Below, piece after piece: positions 1 to 6,488 of a DNA stretch of 13,860 nt. This stretch comes from an uncultured Blautia sp. (GTDB taxonomy: Bacteria; Bacillota; Clostridia; Lachnospirales; Lachnospiraceae), in the NCBI RefSeq assembly GCF_934371575.1, contig NZ_CAKRNY010000070.1:1-13860 (forward strand), given 5' to 3'. Below the pieces are notes generated by a model, which was not told where the DNA came from, did not search any database, and saw only the letters and a program-made list of their open reading frames with translations. Both the position numbers and the translations under genes were made by a program. Numbering within the stretch: position 1 is the first letter of the stretch; each line of letters begins with the position of its first letter.

Positions 1-446
1 GGCTCCAGAAATAATGCAATGTCTACAAGTCCTTTGTTCATCATCTCATACACTGCATCTGCTGTTGCAGTATGCAACACAATCTGAACCAGCGGATATT
101 TTTCTTTATATGTTTTACATATCTTCGCCAATGTCTCCACTGCCGCAAATTCACCGCATCCAATGGTTATCGTGCCCTCTACAACCTCTTCTTTTCCTTT
201 AAGTTCCTCAAGTGTCCTTTCCTCAAGATTAAGGATCTCCAGGGCACGCCTTTTTAATAGAATTCCTTCATCAGTAAGCGAAATTTTCTTCCCGCTTCGA
301 ATAAACAATGTTACTCCAAGCTCCTCTTCAAATGCCGCCAGCTGTCTGGATAACGTTGGCTGGGTAATATGCAATTGTTCTGCTGCTTTTGTAAAGCTTT
401 GTTCTTTTGCTACTGTCAGAAAATAGCGTAATAGTCTTAATTCCAT
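1..446 (-). CDS. LysR-family transcriptional regulator, N-terminal part (cut by window edge)
   Basis: The minus strand reads open from an ATG at 446 to the window edge with no stop, giving about 148 residues of a protein whose family is normally near 300. The N-terminus is a classic LysR winged helix-turn-helix: it begins MELRLLRYFLTVAKEQSF, then has KAAEQLHITQPTLSRQL around residues 20-40, followed by the LFxRxxxxxxLTxxG wing. After residue ~90 the start of the periplasmic-binding-protein-like effector domain is visible (GTITIGCGEFAA). It should be a DNA-binding regulator responding to a small ligand; the ligand and target genes cannot be told from what is present. It starts 18 bp after the stop of the SprT-like gene on the same strand, so it may share that transcript. 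The ribosome binding site before the ATG is weak (AGAAAG). The family call is firm; any specific function is unknown. Confidence 0.93.
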   Translation of the reverse strand, partial: MELRLLRYFLTVAKEQSFTKAAEQLHITQPTLSRQLAAFEEELGVTLFIRSGKKISLTDEGILLKRRALEILNLEERTLEELKGKEEVVEGTITIGCGEFAAVETLAKICKTYKEKYPLVQIVLHTATADAVYEMMNKGLVDIALFLE

Positions 447-464
447 ATTTTTATCTTTCTGTTA

Positions 465-1175
465 TCATTTCCCTTTTTTGTATTTTGTCTGAAGAAGCCA
501 TTTCTGATCTATCATTTTTAGTTCTTCTCCGAAACGAATATGAAGAATCACAGATCCTAGTTGTTGCTCTATTTTTTCTATGATTCCTTCACCAAATTTC
601 GGATGATCGACGCTTTCCCCTTTTTTATATTTTAAAATCACATTCTGTGTTCTTCTGTATTCCTGCTCTCTTCGGTGCTGGTCCCGTATGGTAACAGTTT
701 TGTCATGAATCGGATTCCTGAGAGTTTTTTCATAATTGTGGTTCATTAGTGCCTCTCCCGCTTTGTAATAGGGCGTTGGTGCCGCACCTACCAACGAGCA
801 GCAGTATTTCCATGCACTTCCGTGAATCCCAGGCTGCCACTGATACTGTTTCGGAATAGGCATATTGTATCGCATATAATGCGCGTATTCATGTTTGTAA
901 AGATCCATTCTGTCTTCTTTGCTGAGCGGATTCTTTACGGCATATCCTATAAAAAACAGAGAAAAATGAAAATGCTCTTTCTGTCCGTGTCCCTTTTGAT
1001 TATAAGACCCCAATGAGTCCGTATCAAACCCAAAAGTAATCGGCACTTTTGCTCCCTGAAGATGAAATTTCTTATCTAATTCTCTGTACAACGCCCGAAT
1101 CTGCGCAATAAGAATCGGTGTTTCTTTCTCGAGTATTGCACGAAGGCCTTCATAATTATTGTAGTCTGTCTGCAT
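465..1175 (-). CDS. SprT-like zinc metalloprotein with C-terminal HPKFGEG domain
   Basis: This 236-residue protein has HEYAH at residues 95-99 and a downstream HGSAWK (H118) followed by a GxxP segment. This is the layout of SprT-like zinc metallopeptidases: two His and a catalytic Glu in HExxH, with a third His in an HGxxW context about 20 residues on. Residues 1-40 are helical and charged. The C-terminus (about 182-230) holds YKKGESVDHPKFGEGIIEKI, which resembles the small beta-barrel/Tudor-like tail of PcrA/UvrD helicases (HxxFGxGxV). The combination suggests a cytoplasmic protease or metal-binding protein docking to a partner, perhaps at DNA or RNA polymerase; that is inference from domain resemblance. 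The ATG at 1175 has a modest AGGAA 11 bp upstream. It lies 43 bp after the flavodoxin gene and 18 bp before the LysR gene on the same strand, with no visible terminator between them. Confidence 0.82.
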   Translation of the reverse strand: MQTDYNNYEGLRAILEKETPILIAQIRALYRELDKKFHLQGAKVPITFGFDTDSLGSYNQKGHGQKEHFHFSLFFIGYAVKNPLSKEDRMDLYKHEYAHYMRYNMPIPKQYQWQPGIHGSAWKYCCSLVGAAPTPYYKAGEALMNHNYEKTLRNPIHDKTVTIRDQHRREQEYRRTQNVILKYKKGESVDHPKFGEGIIEKIEQQLGSVILHIRFGEELKMIDQKWLLQTKYKKGK

Positions 1176-1218
1176 TATTTCACATTCCTACCCATGTTTC
1201 TATTTCTTCTTTATATTT

Positions 1219-1650
1219 TTATAAGTCTTTTACAAATCCCACTGCATTTTGAATATCTTTATCATCCGGATGTCCTTTTGCGATACCTCCGACCAGTTTG
1301 AACGGACCAAATGTATCGTATCCTTTGCATCCAAATTTTCCCACTACACTGGCATGTTTTTTATCCAGAATCTGCTCTATGGATTTATAATTCGCACTTC
1401 CACCATAAGTACAGATCAGGAAAATCTTTTTGCCATCTGGTAAATTCTTTTCCACAAATTTCAATATCGATTGATGAAACTTTGAAAAATAGATTCCTGA
1501 TGCAAACCCGATCATATCATAACTGCTCAGATCTGCATCTGACTGTTTTACTGCATCAATCAAATCGACCTGACACTCTTCTGCTATGCTTTTTACCAGT
1601 TTTTCTGTATTTCCATGATGCACAGATGCATATACGATTGCTTTTCTCAT
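1219..1650 (-). CDS. Flavodoxin-family protein
   Basis: A 143-residue protein of normal flavodoxin length. Residues 4-17 (AIVYASVHHGNTEK) are the beta-1 strand and FMN phosphate-binding loop. Further FMN-contact loops are GFASGIYFSKFH around residues 48-60 and CTYGGSANYKS around residues 80-90. It should carry FMN and shuttle low-potential electrons in the cytoplasm; its partners are not shown by sequence. The start at 1650 has AAAGGG upstream at good spacing, and a likely own promoter sits in the end of the upstream crp-type gene (see 1683-1710). Being next to the Hcp/regulator module, it could supply electrons to it, but it is transcribed separately from hcp, so this is only a guess. It might instead belong with the two genes downstream on the same strand. 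Confidence 0.88.
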   Translation of the reverse strand: MRKAIVYASVHHGNTEKLVKSIAEECQVDLIDAVKQSDADLSSYDMIGFASGIYFSKFHQSILKFVEKNLPDGKKIFLICTYGGSANYKSIEQILDKKHASVVGKFGCKGYDTFGPFKLVGGIAKGHPDDKDIQNAVGFVKDL

Positions 1651-1682
1651 ATTTATACCCTTTCTGTCAGCTCAACAATAGA

Positions 1683-1710
1683 ATTATACCATCATTTGTT
1701 AGCTTGTAAA
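1683..1710 (-). promoter_or_regulatory. Probable promoter of the flavodoxin gene
   Basis: On the minus strand TTTACA (1710-1705) is followed after 16 bp by TATAAT (1688-1683). This is a near-consensus sigma-A type pair, ending about 32 bp before the flavodoxin ATG. It overlaps the last codons of the Crp/Fnr gene and would allow flavodoxin, SprT-like and LysR genes to be transcribed independently of that regulator. Confidence 0.55.
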
Positions 1711-2384
1711 TCTGTTTCATTACAGGCAATCAACTCAAAATGATTTCGATTTGTTTTTATAAAGCCTTCTTTTTGTAACTTTGATATCTCTGTAGACATG
1801 GCTGCACGATCAATACAAAGATAATCCGCCAGCTGCTGCCGGTCAAAGGGAATGTCAAAAGATAACGACGAATGTCTGATGGATTCTGCCGACAAATATG
1901 ACAATAGTTTATCCCTTGTCGTTCGCTTGCCAACATGTGTAATCTTATCGTTTAGGATCAGTATCTTATTTGCCAGAACACTGACCAGGTTACGAATCAG
2001 CTTCTGATGATGCTCACATGCAGTTCGACAAGTAACCAGAAGCCTTTGGACATTTAAGAAAATAATCTCACAATCCTCATCTGCTGCCACACTGATATTC
2101 AGAACAGCTCCCGGACTTGCTGCATATGGCTCGCCAAAGAAATCACCAACATGACATTTCGACAGAATATTCCGATGCCCCCAAAGATCTTCCTGCATTA
2201 CAAGAACACAGCCCGACACCACAAGTCCCATTACCTCAGTAGAATCTCCTGCTCTGAAAATATATGAATCTCGTTCTTTTGAAATTACTGTTGCATTTAC
2301 ACAATGCAAGATGGATAATATCTCGTTATCGGTAAGACCTTTAAAAAATGGACTGTTTCTTAGAATGGGTAAATATTTTTCCAA
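1692..2384 (-). CDS. Crp/Fnr-family regulator, HcpR-like
   Basis: This 230-residue protein has a cyclic-nucleotide-binding-type beta-barrel (about residues 12-125, with GDFFGEPYA in the cassette position), a dimer helix (about 126-155) and a C-terminal winged helix (about 158-222). The recognition helix is in DRAAMSTEISKLQ (residues 192-204). It lacks the R-E-x-x-x-R pattern of CRP, so it should read a different site. No FNR-type N-terminal cysteine cluster is present; the scattered cysteines (28, 59, 77, 105, 119, 123) follow no such pattern. The start is a TTG at 2384 with AGGAGG seven bases upstream; no ATG fits. It is divergent from the iron-sulfur protein/hcp operon. In many anaerobes such a neighbour is HcpR, a regulator of hcp responding to NO or nitrite, and that role is inferred from context. 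The class is certain; the signal and gene name are not. Confidence 0.9.
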   Translation of the reverse strand: MEKYLPILRNSPFFKGLTDNEILSILHCVNATVISKERDSYIFRAGDSTEVMGLVVSGCVLVMQEDLWGHRNILSKCHVGDFFGEPYAASPGAVLNISVAADEDCEIIFLNVQRLLVTCRTACEHHQKLIRNLVSVLANKILILNDKITHVGKRTTRDKLLSYLSAESIRHSSLSFDIPFDRQQLADYLCIDRAAMSTEISKLQKEGFIKTNRNHFELIACNETDLQANK

Positions 2385-2396
2385 AATCGTTCCTCC

Positions 2397-2439
2397 TGTT
2401 GGAAATCAAACATACAAGTTGTATTTATCATACTATAAT
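2397..2439 (+). promoter_or_regulatory. Putative class II activator site and -10 box of the hcp operon
   Basis: TATAAT lies at 2434-2439 and no good -35 hexamer exists 16-18 bp upstream. An imperfect 16-bp dyad, TGTTGGAAATCAAACA (2397-2412), matches at 6 of 8 half-site positions. It is centred at 2404.5, exactly 29.5 bp before the first base of the -10, which puts it near -41.5. This is the same geometry as at the asr promoter. It touches the ribosome binding site region of the divergent regulator gene (2392-2397), so bound regulator could also reduce its own expression. The dyad is weak on its own; the shared spacing is what supports it. Confidence 0.5.
2412..2424. promoter_or_regulatory. 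13-bp perfect dyad in the regulator/hcp intergenic region
   Basis: ATACAAGTTGTAT is a perfect inverted repeat around a single central base (2418), in the 97-bp gap between the divergent Crp/Fnr gene and the hcp operon. It overlaps the -35 zone of the hcp promoter and the probable start region of the regulator transcript. It is a second candidate operator. An 11-13 bp palindrome could arise by chance in AT-rich DNA. Confidence 0.4.
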
Positions 2440-2481
2440 TTTAGCAGAAACAACAGTTAAATACTATTTATGGAGGATAAA

Positions 2482-3078
2482 ATGATAAGAAAGATTATCA
2501 GGATTGATAAAGACAAATGTAACGGCTGCGGTGCCTGTGCAAGTGCCTGTCACGAAGGTGCTATTGATATCATTAACGGAAAAGCCGAACTGGTAAGAGA
2601 ACATTTCTGTGACGGACTAGGCGATTGTCTCCCAGAATGTCCCACAGGCGCCATTTCTTTTGAAGAAAGAGAAGCACCTGAATATGATGAAGAAGCCGTA
2701 AAAGAAGCACAGAAAAAAACACTTCAGAACTGGCCGGTACAGATTAAGCTGGCTCCAGTCAGTGCACCATATTTTAACGGTGCCAAGCTTTTAATCACAG
2801 CCGATTGTACTGCTTACGCTTATGCCAGCTTTCATCAGGATTTTATTCGAAATAAGGTAACACTAATTGGTTGTCCAAAGTTAGATCAGGTGGATTATAG
2901 TGAAAAACTGACTACAATAATAAAAAGCAACAACATTCAAAGTGTGACAATTGTAAGAATGGAAGTTCCATGCTGTGGTGGTCTGGAAATGGCAGCAAAA
3001 AAAGCTCTTCAAAATAGTGGAAAATTCTTACCATGGCAGGTTACAACGATAAGTATTGATGGGAACATTATAGAATAA
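2482..3078 (+). CDS. Iron-sulfur (4Fe-4S ferredoxin-type) protein, Hcp partner
   Basis: The chosen start, ATG at 2482, has GGAGG at 2472-2476 five bases upstream. An in-frame ATG at 2470 overlaps that ribosome binding site and is rejected. The product has 198 residues. Residues 13-23 carry C-x2-C-x2-C-x3-C. A second motif, C43-x5-C49-x3-C53, lacks the middle cysteine (leucine at 46), so the second cluster would have fewer cysteine ligands than usual. The remaining ~140 residues contain ADC (C109), GCPK (C131) and PCCGG (C164, C165), a pattern of conserved cysteines suggesting further metal or redox chemistry. It is 13 bp upstream of hcp, clearly in one operon. The likely role is electron delivery to Hcp (inference). 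The ferredoxin domain is certain, the C-terminal domain function is not. Confidence 0.88.
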   Translation: MIRKIIRIDKDKCNGCGACASACHEGAIDIINGKAELVREHFCDGLGDCLPECPTGAISFEEREAPEYDEEAVKEAQKKTLQNWPVQIKLAPVSAPYFNGAKLLITADCTAYAYASFHQDFIRNKVTLIGCPKLDQVDYSEKLTTIIKSNNIQSVTIVRMEVPCCGGLEMAAKKALQNSGKFLPWQVTTISIDGNIIE

Positions 3079-3091
3079 AGGAGGATACACA

Positions 3092-4690
3092 ATGGATAAA
3101 AAAATGTTTTGTTTTCAATGTGAACAGACAGTGGGATGTACCGGCTGCACAGGAAATGCCGGTGTCTGTGGAAAAAAGGCGGATACAGCTAAATTACAGG
3201 ATGAACTGACAGGTGCGTTGATTGGTCTTGCAAGAGCTGTCGATGGCGCAGAAACTATTTCTCAAAGTACCGGACAGGTCATAATCGAAGGGCTGTTTAC
3301 TACAGTTACAAATGTAAGTTTTGATGATGCAGCAATCAAAAATATGATACAAAAAGTCAGAGCTGAAAAAGAAAGACTGGTCCCTGACTGCGGCAAATGT
3401 CAGTCACCATGCGGTAAAACAGATGAATACGATATGCAGCAGCTGTGGGATGCTGACGAAGATATCCGTTCTTTGAAATCTCTCATTCTTTTCGGGATTC
3501 GCGGGATGGCAGCTTATGCCTATCATGCAAATGTTCTGAATTATGAAGATGCCGAAGTAAATCATTTCTTCTGCGAAGCATTATTTAAGATTGGTTATGA
3601 GGAAAGTGTGGAGACACTGCTTCCTACTGTACTGAAAGTGGGAGAAATCAACTTAAAGTGCATGGCACTTCTTGATAAGGCAAATACAGAAACCTATGGA
3701 ACGCCAGAACCAACCGATGTTACACTTACGATAGAAAAAGGTCCTTTTATTGTTGTAACCGGCCATGATCTGAGAGATCTGCAGCTTTTGCTCGAACAGA
3801 CAGAGGGGAAAGGAATCAACATCTATACACACGGTGAAATGCTCCCGGCCCATGCCTATCCATCTTTAAAAAAATTCTCTCACTTAAAAGGGAATTTTGG
3901 AACTGCATGGCAGAATCAGCAGAAAGAGTTTGATCACCTTCCGGCCCCGATTCTTTACACTACCAACTGTCTGATGCCGCCAAAAAACAGTTACGCTGAC
4001 AGAGTATTTACAACTGAAGTCGTTGCTTTCCCAGGCACTGTTCATATCGATGAAAAGAAAGATTTCACACCGGTCATTGAAAAAGCGCTGGAACTGGGTG
4101 GTTACAAAGAAAATCAGGTGTTTTCTGGTATCAACGGCGGAACAAAAGTGACAACCGGTTTTGGTCATGCAGCTATCCTGTCCCATGCAGGAACTGTAGT
4201 AGACGCCGTAAAATCAGGCGCAATCCGTCATTTCTTCCTGGTTGCCGGATGTGATGGTGCTAAGCCAGGTCGAAACTATTACACAGAATTTGTGAAACAG
4301 ACACCTTCTGACAGTATCATCCTCACCCTGGCATGTGGCAAATTCCGTTTCAATGATCTCGATCTGGGAGAAATCGGCGGGCTGCCACGACTGATGGATA
4401 TGGGGCAATGTAACGATGCTTATGGTGCAATCCAGGTTGCCGTAGCACTTGCAGATGCATTTGGATGTTCCGTTAATGAACTTCCACTTTCCTTTGTTCT
4501 CTCCTGGTACGAACAGAAGGCTGTCTGTATCCTGCTGACACTTTTACACCTGGGTATCAAAAACATCCGTCTTGGCCCTTCTCTTCCGGCGTTCCTGTCT
4601 CCAAATATTCTGAACTATCTGGGGGAAAATTATGGCATTGCCCCTGTCACCACACCGGAAGAAGATATCAAGGCACTGATGAACCAGTAA
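3092..4690 (+). CDS. hcp: Hybrid cluster protein (hydroxylamine reductase / NO reductase)
   Basis: This 532-residue protein is full length for the family. N-terminal cysteines C7, C10, C19 and C26 (CxxC-x8-C-x6-C) bind the conventional iron-sulfur cluster, in the compact spacing seen in strict anaerobes. All expected hybrid-cluster ligands are visible: H225 (GHDLRD), E249 (HGEMLP), C293 (TNCLMPP), C387 (AGCDGAKPGR), C415 (LACGKFRFN), C440 (GQCNDAYG), E474 and K476 (SWYEQKA). The family reduces hydroxylamine to ammonia in vitro and is thought to reduce NO to N2O in vivo, protecting anaerobes from nitrosative stress. It is cytoplasmic. The ATG at 3092 has AAGGAGG upstream. It is second in an operon behind a ferredoxin-like protein, divergent from a Crp/Fnr regulator, and ends at a strong hairpin terminator. 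No missing residues. Confidence 0.98.
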   Translation: MDKKMFCFQCEQTVGCTGCTGNAGVCGKKADTAKLQDELTGALIGLARAVDGAETISQSTGQVIIEGLFTTVTNVSFDDAAIKNMIQKVRAEKERLVPDCGKCQSPCGKTDEYDMQQLWDADEDIRSLKSLILFGIRGMAAYAYHANVLNYEDAEVNHFFCEALFKIGYEESVETLLPTVLKVGEINLKCMALLDKANTETYGTPEPTDVTLTIEKGPFIVVTGHDLRDLQLLLEQTEGKGINIYTHGEMLPAHAYPSLKKFSHLKGNFGTAWQNQQKEFDHLPAPILYTTNCLMPPKNSYADRVFTTEVVAFPGTVHIDEKKDFTPVIEKALELGGYKENQVFSGINGGTKVTTGFGHAAILSHAGTVVDAVKSGAIRHFFLVAGCDGAKPGRNYYTEFVKQTPSDSIILTLACGKFRFNDLDLGEIGGLPRLMDMGQCNDAYGAIQVAVALADAFGCSVNELPLSFVLSWYEQKAVCILLTLLHLGIKNIRLGPSLPAFLSPNILNYLGENYGIAPVTTPEEDIKALMNQ

Positions 4691-4760
4691 AATAAATTTT
4701 TCAAAATCTTCGCAAATTGACAAAGCCGATGCAGGATTCAAAAAGTTCCGCATCGGCTTT
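4676..4760. repeat. Copy A of an 85-bp duplicated hcp-tail/terminator sequence
   Basis: This copy covers the last five hcp codons (CTG ATG AAC CAG TAA), the linker and both arms of the hcp terminator. It matches 6404-6488 at roughly 80% identity by hand alignment, including a long run shared just after the stop codon (TAAAATAAATTTTTCAAAA). The two copies are in direct orientation and bracket the three accessory genes between hcp and the asr operon. Confidence 0.85.
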
Positions 4761-4762
4761 TT
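4722..4762 (+). terminator. Intrinsic terminator after hcp
   Basis: The arms AAAGCCGATGC (4722-4732) and GCATCGGCTTT (4750-4760) are perfectly complementary, enclose a 17-base loop and are followed by a short T run (4758-4762). They lie 31 bp past the hcp stop. On the minus strand the hairpin also forms, so it may serve the convergent gene ending at 4831, though the T run there is poorer. Confidence 0.9.
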
Positions 4763-4830
4763 ACTTTGCTTTCTTTTCCCTGTAATTTTTTCTACTTCCA
4801 AAACATATCATTGCTCCATAACAAGACAAT

Positions 4831-5199
4831 CTATTGTTCATCATTTTTTAAGTTCATAAAAAAAATTGCTATTTTATCCAACTTTCCTTCATTATATTCT
4901 GCAAAATCCAAATAATATTTTGGAATACTTACTGCTTGAATTTCTTTTTTATATAACCATTGTCTTGTTTTGGCTTCCGGAGCAAAAATAACTGCTTGAT
5001 TTTCATTGAAAAAAATCTCATTATAAGTACATGCTGAACGGTCTAAAACACACTTCCAATCCATATTCTCATCCTGAAAATATCGATTTAGTTGATTCAA
5101 AAATTTCTTTGCTTTTTGCATATAAATGACATTTATAATTGGATTATAATGTTCTCCCTCTATTACAGGAATTTCCCATACTAAACAACACGTTTTCAT
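4831..5199 (-). CDS. Hypothetical protein, 122 residues
   Basis: I do not recognise this family. The protein is soluble-looking, with no signal peptide or membrane segment. Recognisable stretches are INVIYMQKAKKFLNQLNRYF near residues 22-41, an aromatic-rich middle, and a C-terminal region with IQAVSIPKYYLDFAEYNEGK. The ATG at 5199 is preceded by AAGGGGG about eight bases upstream, a convincing ribosome binding site, and the codon use matches its neighbours, so I take it as a real gene. It follows the DUF2500 gene by 61 bp on the same strand and converges on hcp across the terminator at 4722-4762. It sits inside the block bracketed by the two 85-bp repeats. No function can be assigned. Confidence 0.68.
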   Translation of the reverse strand: MKTCCLVWEIPVIEGEHYNPIINVIYMQKAKKFLNQLNRYFQDENMDWKCVLDRSACTYNEIFFNENQAVIFAPEAKTRQWLYKKEIQAVSIPKYYLDFAEYNEGKLDKIAIFFMNLKNDEQ

Positions 5200-5260
5200 T
5201 TACAGTTCCCCCTTTACAAAATGCATGACTCCTCAATTTCCTGGTCAATAAAACTTGAAG

Positions 5261-5629
5261 TTACCTTTCAAACACTAAGTATCTCGTTCCTTGAAAAGTC
5301 AATCTTCCTGTATCTCCTTCTGCAAGCATTGCATATTCTGTTCCTGACACCTGAAACTCCATTCTATCTCCGCTTTCTGTCTGAAATGTCACATAATACA
5401 TTGTGTTTGTTGTAGTATGAAATCCGTGTGCTCCACTCGCATCCCCTGCATTTGCATGTTGATGATGTGTAATATTTTCTCTCTTCGCAATAATAACAGC
5501 TGATACGGTTAATCTAGGTGACTGATTATTCTTATTCCATGTAGCAATTCCCTGCCCCAGAGAAAAAACAATAATACCAATCACAATAATAAAAATGATT
5601 GGAACTATAATACTCATCAGATCAAACAT
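5261..5629 (-). CDS. DUF2500-family membrane-anchored protein
   Basis: This 122-residue protein starts with one hydrophobic segment (residues 5-28, IIVPIIFIIVIGIIVFSLG) and then has a soluble beta-rich domain. That domain carries SPRLTVSAVIIAKR near residue 37, a histidine-rich linker (THHQHANAG, then GAHGFHTTTNT), YYVTFQTESGDRMEFQVSG, and a terminal GDTGRLTFQGTRYLVFER. This order matches the DUF2500 family of small membrane proteins (E. coli YhhM is one). The function is unknown in the family; the domain probably sits outside the membrane. GGAGG lies 11 bases before the ATG at 5629, slightly long. It is between the GNAT gene (60 bp upstream) and the unknown 122-residue gene on the same strand. 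The family call is made from memory of the pattern. Confidence 0.8.
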   Translation of the reverse strand: MFDLMSIIVPIIFIIVIGIIVFSLGQGIATWNKNNQSPRLTVSAVIIAKRENITHHQHANAGDASGAHGFHTTTNTMYYVTFQTESGDRMEFQVSGTEYAMLAEGDTGRLTFQGTRYLVFER

Positions 5630-5689
5630 TTTCTAATTCACCTCCATAACTTCCGATTGAGTAAATACTTTCATTTCCATATGTAACTG

Positions 5690-6229
5690 CTACTCTGCCA
5701 GTGCATATTCGTAAAATACGAATTCTGTTTCTCCGGTACTTTCATAGTACTCCTGTGCTGTTCCGCAATTAACAAAACCGTATTTTTCATACAATTTCTG
5801 TGCTGGCACATTAGTTCCGATCGCGTCCAGTCGCACTGCCTTTTTCTTTTTGTCTGCAGCCAGCTTGATGATTTCATCAAGTGCTGCTGTTGCCGCTCCA
5901 TCTCCCTGATATTCAGGTAAAACCATCAGCAGATGAACCACCGCTACATCCTGATCATCAGCCTTAACTTTCCATTGAATCTTTCCATATTCTTTTGACT
6001 GCGCATTAGTCACCGCTACTGCACCAATCACATCCACATCCTTCAAAATCAAGTACATTTCACCTTTTACAATATAAGAATTCCAATCGTCATCATTTGG
6101 ATATATATTCTTTTTCCACTGCAGGATCTGACCATATTTCGGAGAACTGTCCAAAAGTCTCCAGTACAGTGCTCTGATCTGATCAAGATCTTTTATAGAT
6201 ACTTCTTTTAATCCTAGATTTTTCATCAT
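5690..6229 (-). CDS. GNAT-family N-acetyltransferase
   Basis: The chosen start gives 179 residues, a usual GNAT length. The acetyl-CoA-binding motif A is VVHLLMVLPEYQGDGAATAA (Q-x-x-G-x-A loop after a beta strand), followed by an alpha helix. The motif B segment is RLDAIGTNVPAQKLYEKYGF, with the typical N-x-x-A-x-x-L-Y-x-x-x-G-F. It should transfer an acetyl group from acetyl-CoA to an amine; the substrate is not evident. The start at 6229 (tandem ATG ATG) is chosen because GAGGAG lies six bases upstream. The frame stays open to an ATG at 6292, but that lies only about six bases after the predicted transcription start and has no ribosome binding site. The gene has its own promoter (6305-6333) and a hairpin directly before the ribosome binding site. 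Confidence 0.92.
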   Translation of the reverse strand: MMKNLGLKEVSIKDLDQIRALYWRLLDSSPKYGQILQWKKNIYPNDDDWNSYIVKGEMYLILKDVDVIGAVAVTNAQSKEYGKIQWKVKADDQDVAVVHLLMVLPEYQGDGAATAALDEIIKLAADKKKKAVRLDAIGTNVPAQKLYEKYGFVNCGTAQEYYESTGETEFVFYEYALAE

Positions 6230-6243
6230 TGCTTTCTCCTCAC

Positions 6244-6266
6244 CTTCTTGCCTTTCGGACAAGAAG
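6244..6266 (-). promoter_or_regulatory. Leader hairpin before the acetyltransferase ribosome binding site
   Basis: On the minus strand CTTCTTG and CAAGAAG (7 bp) pair, extended by CC/GG and closed by a GAAA tetraloop, with one bulged base. The hairpin ends about three bases before the GTGAGGAG ribosome binding site. It may tune translation or simply be a stable leader structure. Confidence 0.45.
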
Positions 6267-6304
6267 CATTCCAATGCTCTCGTTCTTTCCATATATTTTT
6301 CTCA

Positions 6305-6333
6305 ATTATATCAGAAAAACAAAGAGTTCTCAA
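6305..6333 (-). promoter_or_regulatory. Promoter of the acetyltransferase gene
   Basis: Minus-strand TTGAGA (6333-6328), 17-bp spacer, TATAAT (6310-6305): near-consensus housekeeping promoter. The predicted transcript starts near 6298 and leaves a leader of about 70 bases before the ATG at 6229. It would also serve the DUF2500 and 122-residue genes downstream. Confidence 0.75.
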
Positions 6334-6403
6334 TCTGACCAAAATCGTTTTATCTACAAAAGGTAACATCCTGTTTCCTGACCGATATCTCGAAGGACAA
6401 GTC

Positions 6404-6488
6404 CTGATAAACCATTAAAATAAATTTTTCAAAACCTTTATAAAATCAATAAAGCCCATGCAGTATTCAAAACTCCCGCATCGGCTTT
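6404..6488. repeat. Copy B of the 85-bp duplicated hcp-tail/terminator sequence
   Basis: This copy starts CTG ATA AAC CAT TAA, in register with the last hcp codons (CTG ATG AAC CAG TAA), so it keeps a stop at the same place. It then continues with the same linker and the hairpin arms. The DNA just upstream (6334-6403) does not resemble hcp at the protein level. Here the hairpin has been extended and serves as the terminator of the asr operon on the other strand. Confidence 0.85.

Noticed and set aside
163..426. Plus-strand open frame opposite the LysR gene
   Set aside because: Shadow of a clear LysR helix-turn-helix frame; low-complexity serine-rich translation.
3884..4186. Minus-strand open frame of 100 residues inside hcp
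   Set aside because: Antisense shadow of hcp; no recognisable motif and no ribosome binding site.
4544..4801. Minus-strand open frame of 85 residues over the hcp end and terminator
   Set aside because: It lies opposite strongly conserved hcp codons, runs through the terminator hairpin and has no convincing ribosome binding site.
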